Shown here: positions 50,247 to 59,468 of the stretch, one piece after another | How positions within the stretch are numbered: the stretch's first letter is position 1 | Layout: each line of letters starts with the position of its first letter | DNA from: Desulfobaculum xiamenense | GTDB lineage: Bacteria > Desulfobacterota > Desulfovibrionia > Desulfovibrionales > Desulfovibrionaceae | Reading direction: 5' to 3' | Length of the DNA: 64,000 bases | NCBI RefSeq assembly: GCF_011927665.1 | Contig: NZ_JAATJA010000001.1 | Location: 105,019-169,018, forward strand | Program-made: the position numbers and the translations under genes | The notes under the pieces: generated by a model | Told to the model about the DNA's origin: nothing | Seen by the model: the letters and a program-made list of their open reading frames with translations, nothing else | Databases searched by the model: none

Positions 50247-50412
50247 CTCTGACAGCGGGGTCGAGCGCTCGGAAATCACTGTTGTCTGGGGAAAAAAGCC
50301 GTCGGAAAGACGACAAAAAGATGTAAAAGTGTCACCCAGATTACGGTTTTTTGTTTTAACATACTGTACGGTGTCCATGTCTTTGTGTGTACCTTAAGGG
50401 GGGTATTTTGAC

Positions 50413-53400
50413 ATGGACACTGTGCAACCTATCTATTCCATTTCGTTTGCAGTCTGTCTGGGTGCTATCATCTGTTTGGTAGCACAACTGGGGGCGCTCA
50501 AACGCTACCGGAACGTGCTCCAACTGTTTGCAATGTCGTGCGTTGCAGAAGTTGGCGTTACGCTGGTTGGCTTTGGCGCCGGGTCCTTCACCGGCATCGC
50601 CGGTGGTGCGCTGCACCTCTTCTATCAACTTTCCATCCGTGCGTTGGCGCTGGTCACTCTGTACGCCATGTACCGCAAAGTCGGGTCATTCGATCTCGAC
50701 CGGCTTCGCGGGATGCACGCCTCCAGTCCTCTCATGGCTTACTGTTTCGGCTTCGCCATGTTCGCCGCCCTCGGCTTCACGCCGTTTAAGGGTGCGGTGA
50801 GCAGGCTCGCCGTCGTCTACGGAGCCATCGAGACGGGCCACCTTCTCAGCGCGATCCTCGTGCTCGCAGGCAGCATCGTCGCCGTCTGGTACACGCTGAA
50901 GATCGTGCAGGCCATCTGTTTCGAAACGAGCGATGCGGCGGACGCCGCAAAGGAATCCGCCCCGGAAGCCATGTCTCCGTTGACGCTTCTGGCTGGTGGT
51001 CTCGCTCTGCTGGTGGCCTTCACCCATGCCATGCCCGAGTCCCTCATCCACATGGTGGAGGGCTGGGTGGCCGCGAGCTACGACGTGCCGCAGAACATGC
51101 CGCACTTCGAATCTCCCTGGCCCATGGCTGCGGTGGTTCCGTACGTGGGCGGCTTCCTGCTGCTTCTCGTGTCGAGGTTCGCTCCCAAGGTTGTGGCCGG
51201 ATTCCGCGTTCGCGAGAGTCTGGCCGTTCTTCTTTCCGGCCTCTCGCTTGTGCTGGTGCTGGCCACCGACGCGCCGACTCCGCTTTCCGGATTCTTCGCG
51301 CTGATCATGGCCTTCATCGGTTTGGCGGTGACCTCGTACTCCATCGGTTACATGGAGGGGAAGGAGAACACTGACCGCTACTGGTTCTTCCTGCTGCTTA
51401 TGCAGGGATCGCTGGTGGGTCTGTGCATGGCGGGCGATCTCGGTTCCCTGTACTGTTTCTGGGAACTGATGACCTTCACCTCGTACTTCCTGGTCATCCA
51501 CGAGCAGACCGATGCCGCCATCAAGGCGGGCTTCAAGTACTTCTTCATGTGCGCCTCCGGCGCGTACGCCATGCTCTTTGGCCTGCTGCTGCTTCACGCG
51601 CAGACGGGTACCTTCGAGCTGGCCGCGCTGCCGCAGGCCGCCGCCACGCTGGCTCCCGGCGCTGCGGCCGGCATCCTGTTCGCGTGCCTCATCGGCTTCG
51701 CGGTCAAGGCCGGTCTCATGCCGCTGCACAGCTGGCTGCCTGAAGCCCACCCCGTCGCTCCGTCCTCCATCTCCGCTCCGCTGTCCGGTATTCTGACCAA
51801 GACCGGCATCTACGGCATCGTGCTTGTCGGCTTCGGCATCATGGGCTCGGGAGTGATGAACGGAACGACCGGCGCGCTCCACATCGGATCGCTCCTGTCC
51901 CTCGTCGGCGCGGTAACGCTGCTGTACGGCGAGGTGATGGCGCTCAGACAGACCAACGTCAAACGCATGCTCGCGTACTCCACCATGGCGCAGGTCGGTG
52001 AAATCACCGTCACGCTGGGCCTTGGCACGTACCTGAGCGTCGTGGGCGGCCTCGCCCACGTCATGAACCACGCCATCATGAAGAACCTTCTCTTCTTGTG
52101 CATCGGCGTGGTGATCATGCGTGCAGGTTCCTACTCTATAGATAAGCTCAAGGGTATGGGGCGCGTAATGCCCGTTACAGGTGTGTGCTTCCTGATGGCC
52201 ACGCTTTCGGTCATGGGCCTCCCCCCCTTCGGCGGCTTTGCGAGTAAGTTCCTGATGGTCTATGCCTGCCTCGACTCCGGCAACATGCTTCTGGCATGCG
52301 CCATTCTGGGCGGCGGACTGATCGGCGTTCTGTACTACATGCGCCTGGTACGCATCATGTTCTTCGAGAAATACGAAGGCCCCGCCGTGGCTGAAGCCCC
52401 GGCGACCTGCCTGGCCCCCATGGCCGTGCTGGCCTTCCTGACCCTCTACATGGGCATCAATCCGCAGGCTCTGCTCGGATATGTGGTGCCCGTGGCGGAT
52501 ACCCTGGTCGCAAGCGGCAAGCTGGCTGCCCAGCCCCTGCCGGACCTCTCGGTTCCGTGGCCCGCGTTTGCGCTCATCCCCATGCTTGGCGGCATCGTGC
52601 CGTACTTCATGCGCAAAGACCTTGAGAAATGTGGATGGGCTTCCGTGGGCGTTCTGGTTCTGTCCTTCGTCGCCGTGCTGTTCTACTGGGGCAGCCTCGA
52701 CACCGTGTCCCTGTGCTACGCGCTGCTCATCGTGCTGATGGGCATCCTGAACACCGTCTACTCGGTGAGCTACATGGACCACAGCCACACCCAGTGGCGC
52801 TACTTCAGCTTCCTGCTGCTTATGATCGGCGGGTTGTTGGGTGTGGCCGGAAGCAACAGCCTGTTCAGCTTCTTCATGTTCTGGGAGATCATGAGCAGCT
52901 GGACCCTGTACTTCGTCATCATTCACGAGGAGACGGAAGCGTCCCTGCGTGAAGGTTTCAAGTATTTCATCTTCAACGTGCTGGGCGCGACGTTCATGTT
53001 CTTCGGTATCGTCCTGCTCAGCTCTGCGGCCGGAAGCTTCGAGATCGGCGTTCTGGCCAAGTCCCTCGGGCAGATGCCCGGCTATGTCGGCTACACCTCC
53101 ATGGCGCTCATTGCCATCGGCTTCGCCATGAAGGCGGCCATGCTGCCCGTGCGCATCGACATCTGGATGCACCCGGCCACGGCCCCGACCCCCGTCAGCG
53201 GCTACATCTCGTCCGTGCTTCTGAAGTCCGGACCCTTTGGCCTGCTGAAGCTGTTCTTCATTCTGGGCGGCGCGGGATTCTTCGCCGGAAAGTCCGGAAT
53301 TTGGGGACAGCCCACGATCATGTATGCCCTTGCCTGGGTGGCGGGCATCACGATCTTCTACGCGGCGGCCATGGCCGTCATCCAGTCCGGCCTGAAGCGG

Positions 53401-54237
53401 ATGCTCATCTACTCGACGGTTTCCCAGCTGGGCTACATCGTGCTCGGCATCTGTGCGGGAACCTCGCTGACGGTGTCTGCTGGCCTCTTGCACTTCGCCA
53501 ACCACATGTTCTTCAAGAACCTCGCCTTCCTGTGCGCGGGCGCCATCATGTACCGCACCCACGCCGATTCCCTGAACCAGCTTTCGGGTATCGGCAGGAA
53601 GATGCCGCTGACGCTGACGGTCTTCGCCATCGCGGCCTTCTCGGCCATTGGCGTGCCGCCGTTCAACGGCTTCACCTCCAAGTGGATGCTCTACCATGGC
53701 CTCATGGCCGAGGACGAAATCTTGCTGGCTCTGCTTTCGCTGACCGGTAGCGTCCTGACCATGGCGTACTTCGTGAAGTTCCTGCACTCGGCATTCTTTG
53801 GACAGCCGTCCGAGAAGCTGGCGCATGTCACCGAAGTGCCCAAGAACATGCGCGTGCCCATGATGATTCTCGCTGGCGGCTGTGTGCTGTTCGGCGTGTT
53901 CCCGGGCATGCTGCTTGCGCCCATTAACGCGATTATTGCCGACGCCGGCTTCGCACCGCTCGACATCTCGCTCGGCGGCGTAGTTTCCGGTGCGGGTTCC
54001 TGGAATGCCGTGGACACCGCCATCCTCATGGGTCTGGCCTACGGTGCCGCTCGCCTCGTGCTCCATTTCATGAGCAAGAAGGAGCGCACCAACGCCATCC
54101 ATACCTGTGGCGTGAATGACCTCGGTCCCAAGGAACTGAACATCTCCGCGGACAACCTCTACGAGCCGGCCATCACCGTGCTGCGTCAGTGGATTTCCGT
54201 GCCCGCTTCACTTCTCGCGTTCAACAGGAAGGGTTGA
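50413..54237 (+). CDS. cooM: CO-induced hydrogenase membrane subunit CooM
   Basis: A 1274-residue integral membrane protein formed by two NuoL/MrpD-like antiporter units, roughly 1-640 and 680-1274. The halves repeat the same elements, e.g. FWELMTFTSYFLVIHEQTDAA and FWEIMSSWTLYFVIIHEETEA. LPLHSWLPEAHPVAPSSISAPLSG is the quinone-free proton-channel signature in the first half; the second has MLPVRIDIWMHPATAPTPVSG. Each channel probably pumps protons or sodium when the complex turns CO or ferredoxin electrons into hydrogen. First gene of the operon, with AGGGGGG 9 bp before the ATG. Confidence 0.93.
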   Translation: MDTVQPIYSISFAVCLGAIICLVAQLGALKRYRNVLQLFAMSCVAEVGVTLVGFGAGSFTGIAGGALHLFYQLSIRALALVTLYAMYRKVGSFDLDRLRGMHASSPLMAYCFGFAMFAALGFTPFKGAVSRLAVVYGAIETGHLLSAILVLAGSIVAVWYTLKIVQAICFETSDAADAAKESAPEAMSPLTLLAGGLALLVAFTHAMPESLIHMVEGWVAASYDVPQNMPHFESPWPMAAVVPYVGGFLLLLVSRFAPKVVAGFRVRESLAVLLSGLSLVLVLATDAPTPLSGFFALIMAFIGLAVTSYSIGYMEGKENTDRYWFFLLLMQGSLVGLCMAGDLGSLYCFWELMTFTSYFLVIHEQTDAAIKAGFKYFFMCASGAYAMLFGLLLLHAQTGTFELAALPQAAATLAPGAAAGILFACLIGFAVKAGLMPLHSWLPEAHPVAPSSISAPLSGILTKTGIYGIVLVGFGIMGSGVMNGTTGALHIGSLLSLVGAVTLLYGEVMALRQTNVKRMLAYSTMAQVGEITVTLGLGTYLSVVGGLAHVMNHAIMKNLLFLCIGVVIMRAGSYSIDKLKGMGRVMPVTGVCFLMATLSVMGLPPFGGFASKFLMVYACLDSGNMLLACAILGGGLIGVLYYMRLVRIMFFEKYEGPAVAEAPATCLAPMAVLAFLTLYMGINPQALLGYVVPVADTLVASGKLAAQPLPDLSVPWPAFALIPMLGGIVPYFMRKDLEKCGWASVGVLVLSFVAVLFYWGSLDTVSLCYALLIVLMGILNTVYSVSYMDHSHTQWRYFSFLLLMIGGLLGVAGSNSLFSFFMFWEIMSSWTLYFVIIHEETEASLREGFKYFIFNVLGATFMFFGIVLLSSAAGSFEIGVLAKSLGQMPGYVGYTSMALIAIGFAMKAAMLPVRIDIWMHPATAPTPVSGYISSVLLKSGPFGLLKLFFILGGAGFFAGKSGIWGQPTIMYALAWVAGITIFYAAAMAVIQSGLKRMLIYSTVSQLGYIVLGICAGTSLTVSAGLLHFANHMFFKNLAFLCAGAIMYRTHADSLNQLSGIGRKMPLTLTVFAIAAFSAIGVPPFNGFTSKWMLYHGLMAEDEILLALLSLTGSVLTMAYFVKFLHSAFFGQPSEKLAHVTEVPKNMRVPMMILAGGCVLFGVFPGMLLAPINAIIADAGFAPLDISLGGVVSGAGSWNAVDTAILMGLAYGAARLVLHFMSKKERTNAIHTCGVNDLGPKELNISADNLYEPAITVLRQWISVPASLLAFNRKG

Positions 54238-54239
54238 TC

Positions 54240-55205
54240 ATGAAAGAGTTGTTCTCTTACGCCTTCCATATGCTCGTGTTCCCGGGCGGCGTCTTCGCCC
54301 TGTGCCTGGGACTGCTTCTGAAGGGTGTTGATCGGAAGGTTCTTGCAAGAATGCAGAGGAGGGTCGGTCCCCCGATCCTCCAGCCGTTCTTCGACATCGT
54401 CAAGCTCGGCCGGAAGGAGACCATCCTTCCGGCCTCGGGCCACACCCCCATGTTCCGTTTCGCCCCCATTCTGGGCTTCATGGGCATGATGGTGGCAGCC
54501 ATGGTGCTGCCCATCCCCGGCGTGTGGAACGGTGCCGAAGGCCTTGGCGACATGCTGATGATGCTCTACCTGCTGCCCATGCCCGCCTTGGCGCTGATGC
54601 TGGCCGGTTCCTCGTCCAGCTCGCCCTATGGCGCCATCGGCGCATCGCGCGAGATGATCCTCATGTTCGCTTATGAGATTCCGCTTCTGGCCGTCATTCT
54701 GGCGGTGGCCTTCAAGGTCGGCCACGCCACCGGCGGCGTCGCGGAGTTCTCCTTCGCGAAGATCGTGGAATACCAGCTCCAGAACGGTTCGCTCATCTTC
54801 GACTGGACCATGTTCCCGGCGTTCCTCGCGTTCCTCATGTTCATCCCCGGAACGCTCGGCTCCGTGCCGTTCGACCTCGCCGAGGCCGAAACCGAAGTGC
54901 TGGAAGGCCCGCTGCTGGAGTACTCCGGCCCGGGTCTGGCCATGTTCCACCTCGGCGCGGCGCTGAAGATGGTCGTGGTCATGGGTCTTGGCGTGGTGAT
55001 GTTCTTCCCCGGGACCATTCCCGGCGGTTGGATCACCAACATGGGCTGGTTCGCGGTGAAGTGCATGCTGCTGATGCTGTTCTCCGTGACGCTGGTGCGT
55101 GCGGCCATGGGCCGTCTGCGCACCGACCAGACCTTCAAGTTCTATCTGAAATACCCCGCGACTCTCGCATATGTCAGCCTCGGGTTAACCTATTTCATCC
55201 GATAG
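54240..55205 (+). CDS. cooK: Hydrogenase membrane subunit CooK (NuoH-like)
   Basis: A 321-residue membrane protein with about eight helices, homologous to NuoH/HyfC: RVGPPILQPFFDIVKLGRKE and PFDLAEAETEVLEGPLLEYSG are the family signatures facing the peripheral arm. It starts 2 bp after the cooM stop with AGGAAGGG upstream. It links the hydrogenase module to the ion-pumping CooM. Confidence 0.93.
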   Translation: MKELFSYAFHMLVFPGGVFALCLGLLLKGVDRKVLARMQRRVGPPILQPFFDIVKLGRKETILPASGHTPMFRFAPILGFMGMMVAAMVLPIPGVWNGAEGLGDMLMMLYLLPMPALALMLAGSSSSSPYGAIGASREMILMFAYEIPLLAVILAVAFKVGHATGGVAEFSFAKIVEYQLQNGSLIFDWTMFPAFLAFLMFIPGTLGSVPFDLAEAETEVLEGPLLEYSGPGLAMFHLGAALKMVVVMGLGVVMFFPGTIPGGWITNMGWFAVKCMLLMLFSVTLVRAAMGRLRTDQTFKFYLKYPATLAYVSLGLTYFIR

Positions 55206-55218
55206 GCAGGTGACCGAC

Positions 55219-55656
55219 ATGCAGATTGCAGAAAAACTCCAGAGCATGGCGGCCCGGTCGCCCTGGCTGTACCGCATCAACGCGGGCTCCTGTAACGGAT
55301 GCGACGTGGAGCTTGCTACCACGGCGCTCATTCCCCGCTACGACGTCGAGCGGCTGGGTTGCAAGTACTGTGGCAGCCCCAAGCACGCGGACATCGTGCT
55401 CATCACCGGCCCGGTCACGGCGGCGGTGAAGGACAAGGTGCTGCGCGTCTACAACGAGATTCCCGATCCCAAGGTGACCGTGGCTGTGGGCATCTGCCCC
55501 ATATCCGGCGGCGTGTTCCGGGACAGCTATTCCATTCCCGGACCGCTCGATTCCATCATTCCCGTGGACGTCAACGTCCCGGGATGTCCGCCCAGACCGC
55601 AGGCCATCATCGAAGGTGTGGCCAAGGCGCTGGCAATCTGGAAGACCAGGATTTAA
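55219..55656 (+). CDS. cooL: Hydrogenase small subunit CooL (NuoB-like)
   Basis: A 145-residue NuoB-like subunit with the proximal 4Fe-4S ligands Cys25 and Cys28 (SCNGCDVE), Cys93 (GICPISGG) and Cys123 (GCPPRP). It passes electrons to the NiFe site of CooH. ATG 55219 has AGGCAGG 8 bp upstream; a GTG at 55210 is possible. 13 bp separate it from cooK. Confidence 0.93.
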   Translation: MQIAEKLQSMAARSPWLYRINAGSCNGCDVELATTALIPRYDVERLGCKYCGSPKHADIVLITGPVTAAVKDKVLRVYNEIPDPKVTVAVGICPISGGVFRDSYSIPGPLDSIIPVDVNVPGCPPRPQAIIEGVAKALAIWKTRI

Positions 55657-55666
55657 GGGGGCCGTC

Positions 55667-56176
55667 ATGCTTACATTCCTGAAAGTACTTTGGAGAAATC
55701 TCCTGCAGGGCCCCTCGACGGACCCGTTCCCCTTCGGCGAGACCCACACGCCCAAGCGTCTGCGCGGCAAGGTTCGCGTGGATTCCAAGGCGTGCGCGGG
55801 TTGCAGCATGTGCATCAACGTCTGCGCGGGCGGTGCCATCCGTCAGGTCGAGCGCGAGGACGGTTCCGGCAAGGACTTCTACGTGTGGCACAACACCTGC
55901 ACTTTCTGCGGGCTGTGCGAGCGCTTCTGTCCCACCGGAGCCATCAAGCTCTCCAATGACTGGTCCACCGCGCATCTCAATAGCGAGAAGTTCACCTTCC
56001 GCGAGCACGAGTTCATTACCTACGACAAGTGCGAGAAATGCAGCACCCGCATGCCGCGTGTGCCGCTTGCCATGCTCAAGAAGATCTATGGGGAACCCAC
56101 GGAAGACATCATGAAGCTCTACCGGCTCTGCCCCGAGTGCAGACGCCAGAGGGCCGCTCGACAGCTTGGAGCGTAA
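55667..56176 (+). CDS. cooX: Hydrogenase ferredoxin-like subunit CooX
   Basis: A 169-residue NuoI-like protein with two 4Fe-4S motifs, CAGCSMCINVC and CTFCGLCERFC. A later CEKCSTR and CPECRRQR pair may bind one more metal. It should carry electrons from CooF toward CooL. ATG 55667 has AAGGGGG 5 bp upstream. Confidence 0.92.
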   Translation: MLTFLKVLWRNLLQGPSTDPFPFGETHTPKRLRGKVRVDSKACAGCSMCINVCAGGAIRQVEREDGSGKDFYVWHNTCTFCGLCERFCPTGAIKLSNDWSTAHLNSEKFTFREHEFITYDKCEKCSTRMPRVPLAMLKKIYGEPTEDIMKLYRLCPECRRQRAARQLGA

Positions 56177-56180
56177 CGAG

Positions 56181-56717
56181 ATGAATATCGAACGCAAGGA
56201 TTCCATCGTGGCGCTCGTAAAGAGCGTCTCCGCGGACGCCGAGATTCGGTGGACCACGGACGACAAGGATAACGACTACGGTTGGGTCGAGGTGCCCACG
56301 GCGGCCGATCTGGTGCCGATGGCCAAGGGGCTGGTGCCCCTGTCCGGCCGTCTGGTGACCATCACCGCCCATGCGCCCCAGAATCCGTCCGAAAAGGGCT
56401 TCTACGAAGTGTGCTATCACTTCGTGGTCAAGGGAACCACGCTGACGCTGCGCGTCGTGCCGGAGGGCACCACGCCCACCGTCCCGTCCATCACGCCCTA
56501 CCACAAGGCCGCCGACTGGGCGGAACGCGAGATTCACGAGCTGTATCAGATCGAGATCTCCGGCCATCCCAATCCGCGCCCGCTGTTCCTGACCAACGAA
56601 ACGCAGCCCAAGGCCATGGAGCGCCTCGTGCCCCTGTCCACCATGGGCAACGGCGCGTGCACCAACACGCTCTGGGAGAAGATCATGGGCGACAAGTCCG
56701 GGGAGGTCGTTCACTAA
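56181..56717 (+). CDS. cooU: Hydrogenase subunit CooU (NuoC-like)
   Basis: A 178-residue soluble subunit similar to NuoC: RLVTITAHAPQNPSEKGFYEVCYHFVVKG and the motif ADWAEREIHELYQIEISGHPNPRPLFL (complex I 30 kDa signature). It scaffolds CooH. The stop TAA shares one base with the cooH start (TAATG), so the two are coupled. Confidence 0.92.
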   Translation: MNIERKDSIVALVKSVSADAEIRWTTDDKDNDYGWVEVPTAADLVPMAKGLVPLSGRLVTITAHAPQNPSEKGFYEVCYHFVVKGTTLTLRVVPEGTTPTVPSITPYHKAADWAEREIHELYQIEISGHPNPRPLFLTNETQPKAMERLVPLSTMGNGACTNTLWEKIMGDKSGEVVH

Positions 56718-57799
56718 TGGGCAACTTCACCATTCCTGTCGGACCGCTGCATGTGGCTCTTGAGGAGCCGATGTACTTCCAGGTCAACGTCGAGGGCGAA
56801 ATCGTCAAGGGCATCGAGATGTATGCGGGCAACGCGCACCGCGGCATGGAGGCCCTCGCCCGCGAGCGCAACCTGTTCCAGAACGTGGTGCTCACCGAGC
56901 GCGTATGCTCCCTGTGCTCCAACAACCATCCGCTGACCTACTGCATGTCCGTGGAGCACGTCGCTGGCATCGAGGTGCCCGAGCGCGCGCTGTACCTGCG
57001 GACCATCGCTGACGAGGTCAAGCGTATCGCGTCCCACATGTTCAACGTGGGCATTGGCATCCATGTCATCGGCTTCGCGTCGCTGTTCATGCATGCCATG
57101 GAACTGCGCGAGAAGATGCAGGACCTCAAGGAAACCGTGTGGGGCAACCGCATGGACATCTGCGCGAACATCATCGGTGGTGCGAAGTACGACCTCACTG
57201 ACGACCTCATCGCGTACATGAAGCAGACCCTCGAAGAGATCAAGAAGCCCTGCGAGGAGTTTCTGCACATCTACCTGACCCATCCGCAGATCAAGGCAAG
57301 GACCGAGGGCATTGGCATGTTCCCTTACGAGCAGGCCGTGTACCACGGTTCCGTTGGCCCCGTTGCGAGGGCTTCGAATCTGAACAACGACGTGCGCAGG
57401 GAAACCCCCTACGCCGCATACGATCGCGTCAAGTTCGACGTCGTCACCGAGACGGGCTGCGACGTCCGCTCTCGCGCCATTGTGCGCCTGCGCGAGATTT
57501 TCGAGTCCATCTCGATTCTGGAGCAGTGCCTGCGGGATATTCCCGCCGGACCGACGGTGTGCAACCCGCTGCCGGAGATCCCGGCTGGCGAGGCCGTCTC
57601 CCGGTCCGAGGCACCCCGTGGCGAACTCATCTACTACCTGCGCACCAACGGGACCCTCAAGCCCGAGCGCCTGAAGTGGAGAGTGCCCACCTACGTGAAC
57701 TGGGAAGCCCTGCGCGTGATGCTCAAGGACTGCAAGGTCGCCGACATCGCGCTCATCGTGAACAGCATCGACCCGTGCCTTTCGTGCACGGAGCGCTAG
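56717..57799 (+). CDS. cooH: NiFe hydrogenase large subunit CooH
   Basis: A 360-residue catalytic subunit of a group 4 NiFe hydrogenase. The four nickel ligands are Cys64 and Cys67 (RVCSLCSNNHP) and Cys354 and Cys357 (IDPCLSCTER). The chain ends three residues after the last Cys, so there is no C-terminal extension to be removed by a maturation protease; none is encoded nearby. It makes hydrogen from protons. Confidence 0.95.
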   Translation: MGNFTIPVGPLHVALEEPMYFQVNVEGEIVKGIEMYAGNAHRGMEALARERNLFQNVVLTERVCSLCSNNHPLTYCMSVEHVAGIEVPERALYLRTIADEVKRIASHMFNVGIGIHVIGFASLFMHAMELREKMQDLKETVWGNRMDICANIIGGAKYDLTDDLIAYMKQTLEEIKKPCEEFLHIYLTHPQIKARTEGIGMFPYEQAVYHGSVGPVARASNLNNDVRRETPYAAYDRVKFDVVTETGCDVRSRAIVRLREIFESISILEQCLRDIPAGPTVCNPLPEIPAGEAVSRSEAPRGELIYYLRTNGTLKPERLKWRVPTYVNWEALRVMLKDCKVADIALIVNSIDPCLSCTER

Positions 57800-57838
57800 A
57801 CTGACCGACCGCGCGCCCGGCCGGAGTTCGGAACCGAC

Positions 57839-58180
57839 ATGCATGAACTGTCAATAGTCACGAGCATACTCGCCATCGCACAGGAGGAGGCCTCCCGCCA
57901 CGACGCAAAGCGCATTACGCGCGTGCGGCTCAAGGTGGGTGCCATGTCCTGTCTCGAGGCGCGTACGCTGACGTCCTGTTTCGAGATATGCGCGGAGGGG
58001 ACTCCGGCCGAGGGGGCGGAACTGGCCATCACGCTGGTTCCCGTCACGTGGGAATGCAACGAGTGTCATAACGTTTTCGAGGAGCCCGACCATTACGCCT
58101 GCCCATCCTGCGGCAGTGAATCGCTGGATTTGAAGACCGGCCGTGAGCTTCTCGTTGAAAGTCTTGATGTGGAAAATTAA
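57839..58180 (+). CDS. hypA: Hydrogenase nickel-incorporation protein HypA
   Basis: A 113-residue HypA. The N-terminal MHELSIV gives the nickel-binding His2; CNEC and CPSC form the zinc site. It loads nickel into CooH with HypB, which is not in the window. ATG 57839 lies 39 bp after cooH. Confidence 0.95.
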   Translation: MHELSIVTSILAIAQEEASRHDAKRITRVRLKVGAMSCLEARTLTSCFEICAEGTPAEGAELAITLVPVTWECNECHNVFEEPDHYACPSCGSESLDLKTGRELLVESLDVEN

Positions 58181-58197
58181 ATCGAGAGGTGCGGAAA

Positions 58198-58788
58198 ATG
58201 GATAAGCAGGAAAAGCAGCAATACGTCATCCACACGGATCCGTCCAAGTGCAAGGGCTGTCAGAAGTGCGAGATCGCTTGCGCCGAGGCCCACTACAACC
58301 TGACCCGCAAGGAGATCATCAAGAACAGGGATCAGCTTGAGCCCCGTATCAAGGTCTACAAGTCCGATGATCTCAAGATGCCCATCCAGTGCCGTCATTG
58401 CCAGAATGCGCCGTGCGCCAAGGTGTGTCCCACCGGTGCCATCGTGCAGGACGGCAACGTGGTGCGTGTGCGCCACCAGTACTGCGTGGGTTGCAAGATG
58501 TGCGTCATGGCCTGCCCGTTCGGCGCTATCGTCGTCGCGGACAAGGACCCCGTGTTCGGTGACAACAACCCCGTTCGCTCCAGCCGCGCTGTCGCCCTCA
58601 AGTGCGACCAGTGCGAGGAGTGGCGCGCCCAGAACGGCAAGGAAGTCAGCGCGTGCGTTGAGGCCTGCAAGTTCGGCGCACTGCAGTTCCTGACCATCGA
58701 GCAGTATCGCGCCATGAAGATGGCCGAAGCCGCCAAGAACATTCAGGGCATCGCTCCGGCCGTCGAGGTTCAGCCTCAGGCCCAGTAA
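58198..58788 (+). CDS. cooF: Ferredoxin-like electron carrier CooF
   Basis: A 196-residue polyferredoxin with four 4Fe-4S cluster motifs: CKGCQKCEIAC, CRHCQNAPCAKVC, CVGCKMCVMAC and CDQCEE...CVEACKFGAL. In CO metabolism it takes electrons from CO dehydrogenase CooS, but no cooS follows here, so its donor may be encoded elsewhere. ATG 58198 follows GAGAGG; GTG 58189 is an alternative. Confidence 0.92.
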   Translation: MDKQEKQQYVIHTDPSKCKGCQKCEIACAEAHYNLTRKEIIKNRDQLEPRIKVYKSDDLKMPIQCRHCQNAPCAKVCPTGAIVQDGNVVRVRHQYCVGCKMCVMACPFGAIVVADKDPVFGDNNPVRSSRAVALKCDQCEEWRAQNGKEVSACVEACKFGALQFLTIEQYRAMKMAEAAKNIQGIAPAVEVQPQAQ

Positions 58789-58906
58789 GCCCGACAAGCG
58801 CGTTCATTCGCCCCTCTCCCACAATTGGGGCGATGCAACATAGGGATCATCCTCCCATCCCACAATCGGGATGGTGATCTCACGGAAGTACCAACAGATT
58901 GGACAT

Positions 58907-58940
58907 GACCCCCGCCGGTGCCCCACCACCGACGGGGGTC
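58907..58940 (+). terminator. Hairpin after the coo operon
   Basis: GACCCCCGCCGGTG pairs with CACCGACGGGGGTC (one mismatch), 118 bp after cooF. Confidence 0.65.
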
Positions 58941-58959
58941 TGCCATTTCTAGGCACGAG

Positions 58960-58991
58960 AAAAGGCCCGCAGCATGCGCTGCGGGCCTTTT
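58960..58991. terminator. Bidirectional intrinsic terminator
   Basis: AAAAGGCCCGCAGC and GCTGCGGGCCTTTT pair perfectly around ATGC. It serves the coo operon (+) and the convergent 52-residue gene (-). Confidence 0.92.
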
Positions 58992-59017
58992 CCTCTGGAA
59001 TCCCGATAGGGAGACGC

Positions 59018-59176
59018 CTACTCGATGGTTTCGCCGGTTTCCGCGTCGCGGATTTCGACGAGGCCGGGGCGCTGGCCGCGGATGTGCTTTTCCTTTTCGA
59101 GCTTCATCACGAGAAGATTCTCGGAATTGTAGATGATCAGTTCCTTGCCTTTATGGATGAGGACAAGATTGTACAT
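59018..59176 (-). CDS. Small orphan protein
   Basis: A 52-residue protein, MYNLVLIHKGKELIIYNSE..., with alternating hydrophobic strands and a charged end. AAAGGAG lies 7 bp before the ATG and a terminator follows, so it is very probably translated. No family recognised. Confidence 0.68.
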   Translation of the reverse strand: MYNLVLIHKGKELIIYNSENLLVMKLEKEKHIRGQRPGLVEIRDAETGETIE

Positions 59177-59468
59177 GGATGCGTCTCCTTTGCGTTGCTG
59201 GCGTATGCCGGTCTGCGGGGCGGCGGGCTGAAAGCGCGCCCTGACTGTGCCGAGATGTATTCCCGCGTCTGGTGACCGGTCGAAAAGAAATAGCGTTCCT
59301 GCGCCGCAAGTCAAGCGGTTCCTGCCAAAGCGCAGCCGGCGGGCGCTCGTGACGCGTGCGGGGTTCCCCGGTTTGCCGGACAGCGCGGAAATCTGCTATC
59401 ATGCCGGATGGTGGATGACTTTGCGCGGTGGAGCGTTGTGGCTGTGCGGTACATCCCGGGAGTGAAGC

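Noticed and set aside
50247-50412. CooA operator (TGTCA-N6-TGACA type) before cooM
   Set aside because: TGTCA half-sites exist, but no properly spaced second half was found.
50686-54102. Long open frame (over 1100 codons) antisense to cooM
   Set aside because: It mirrors a strongly supported membrane protein gene; the translation is His- and Gln-rich without domains, a codon-bias artefact.
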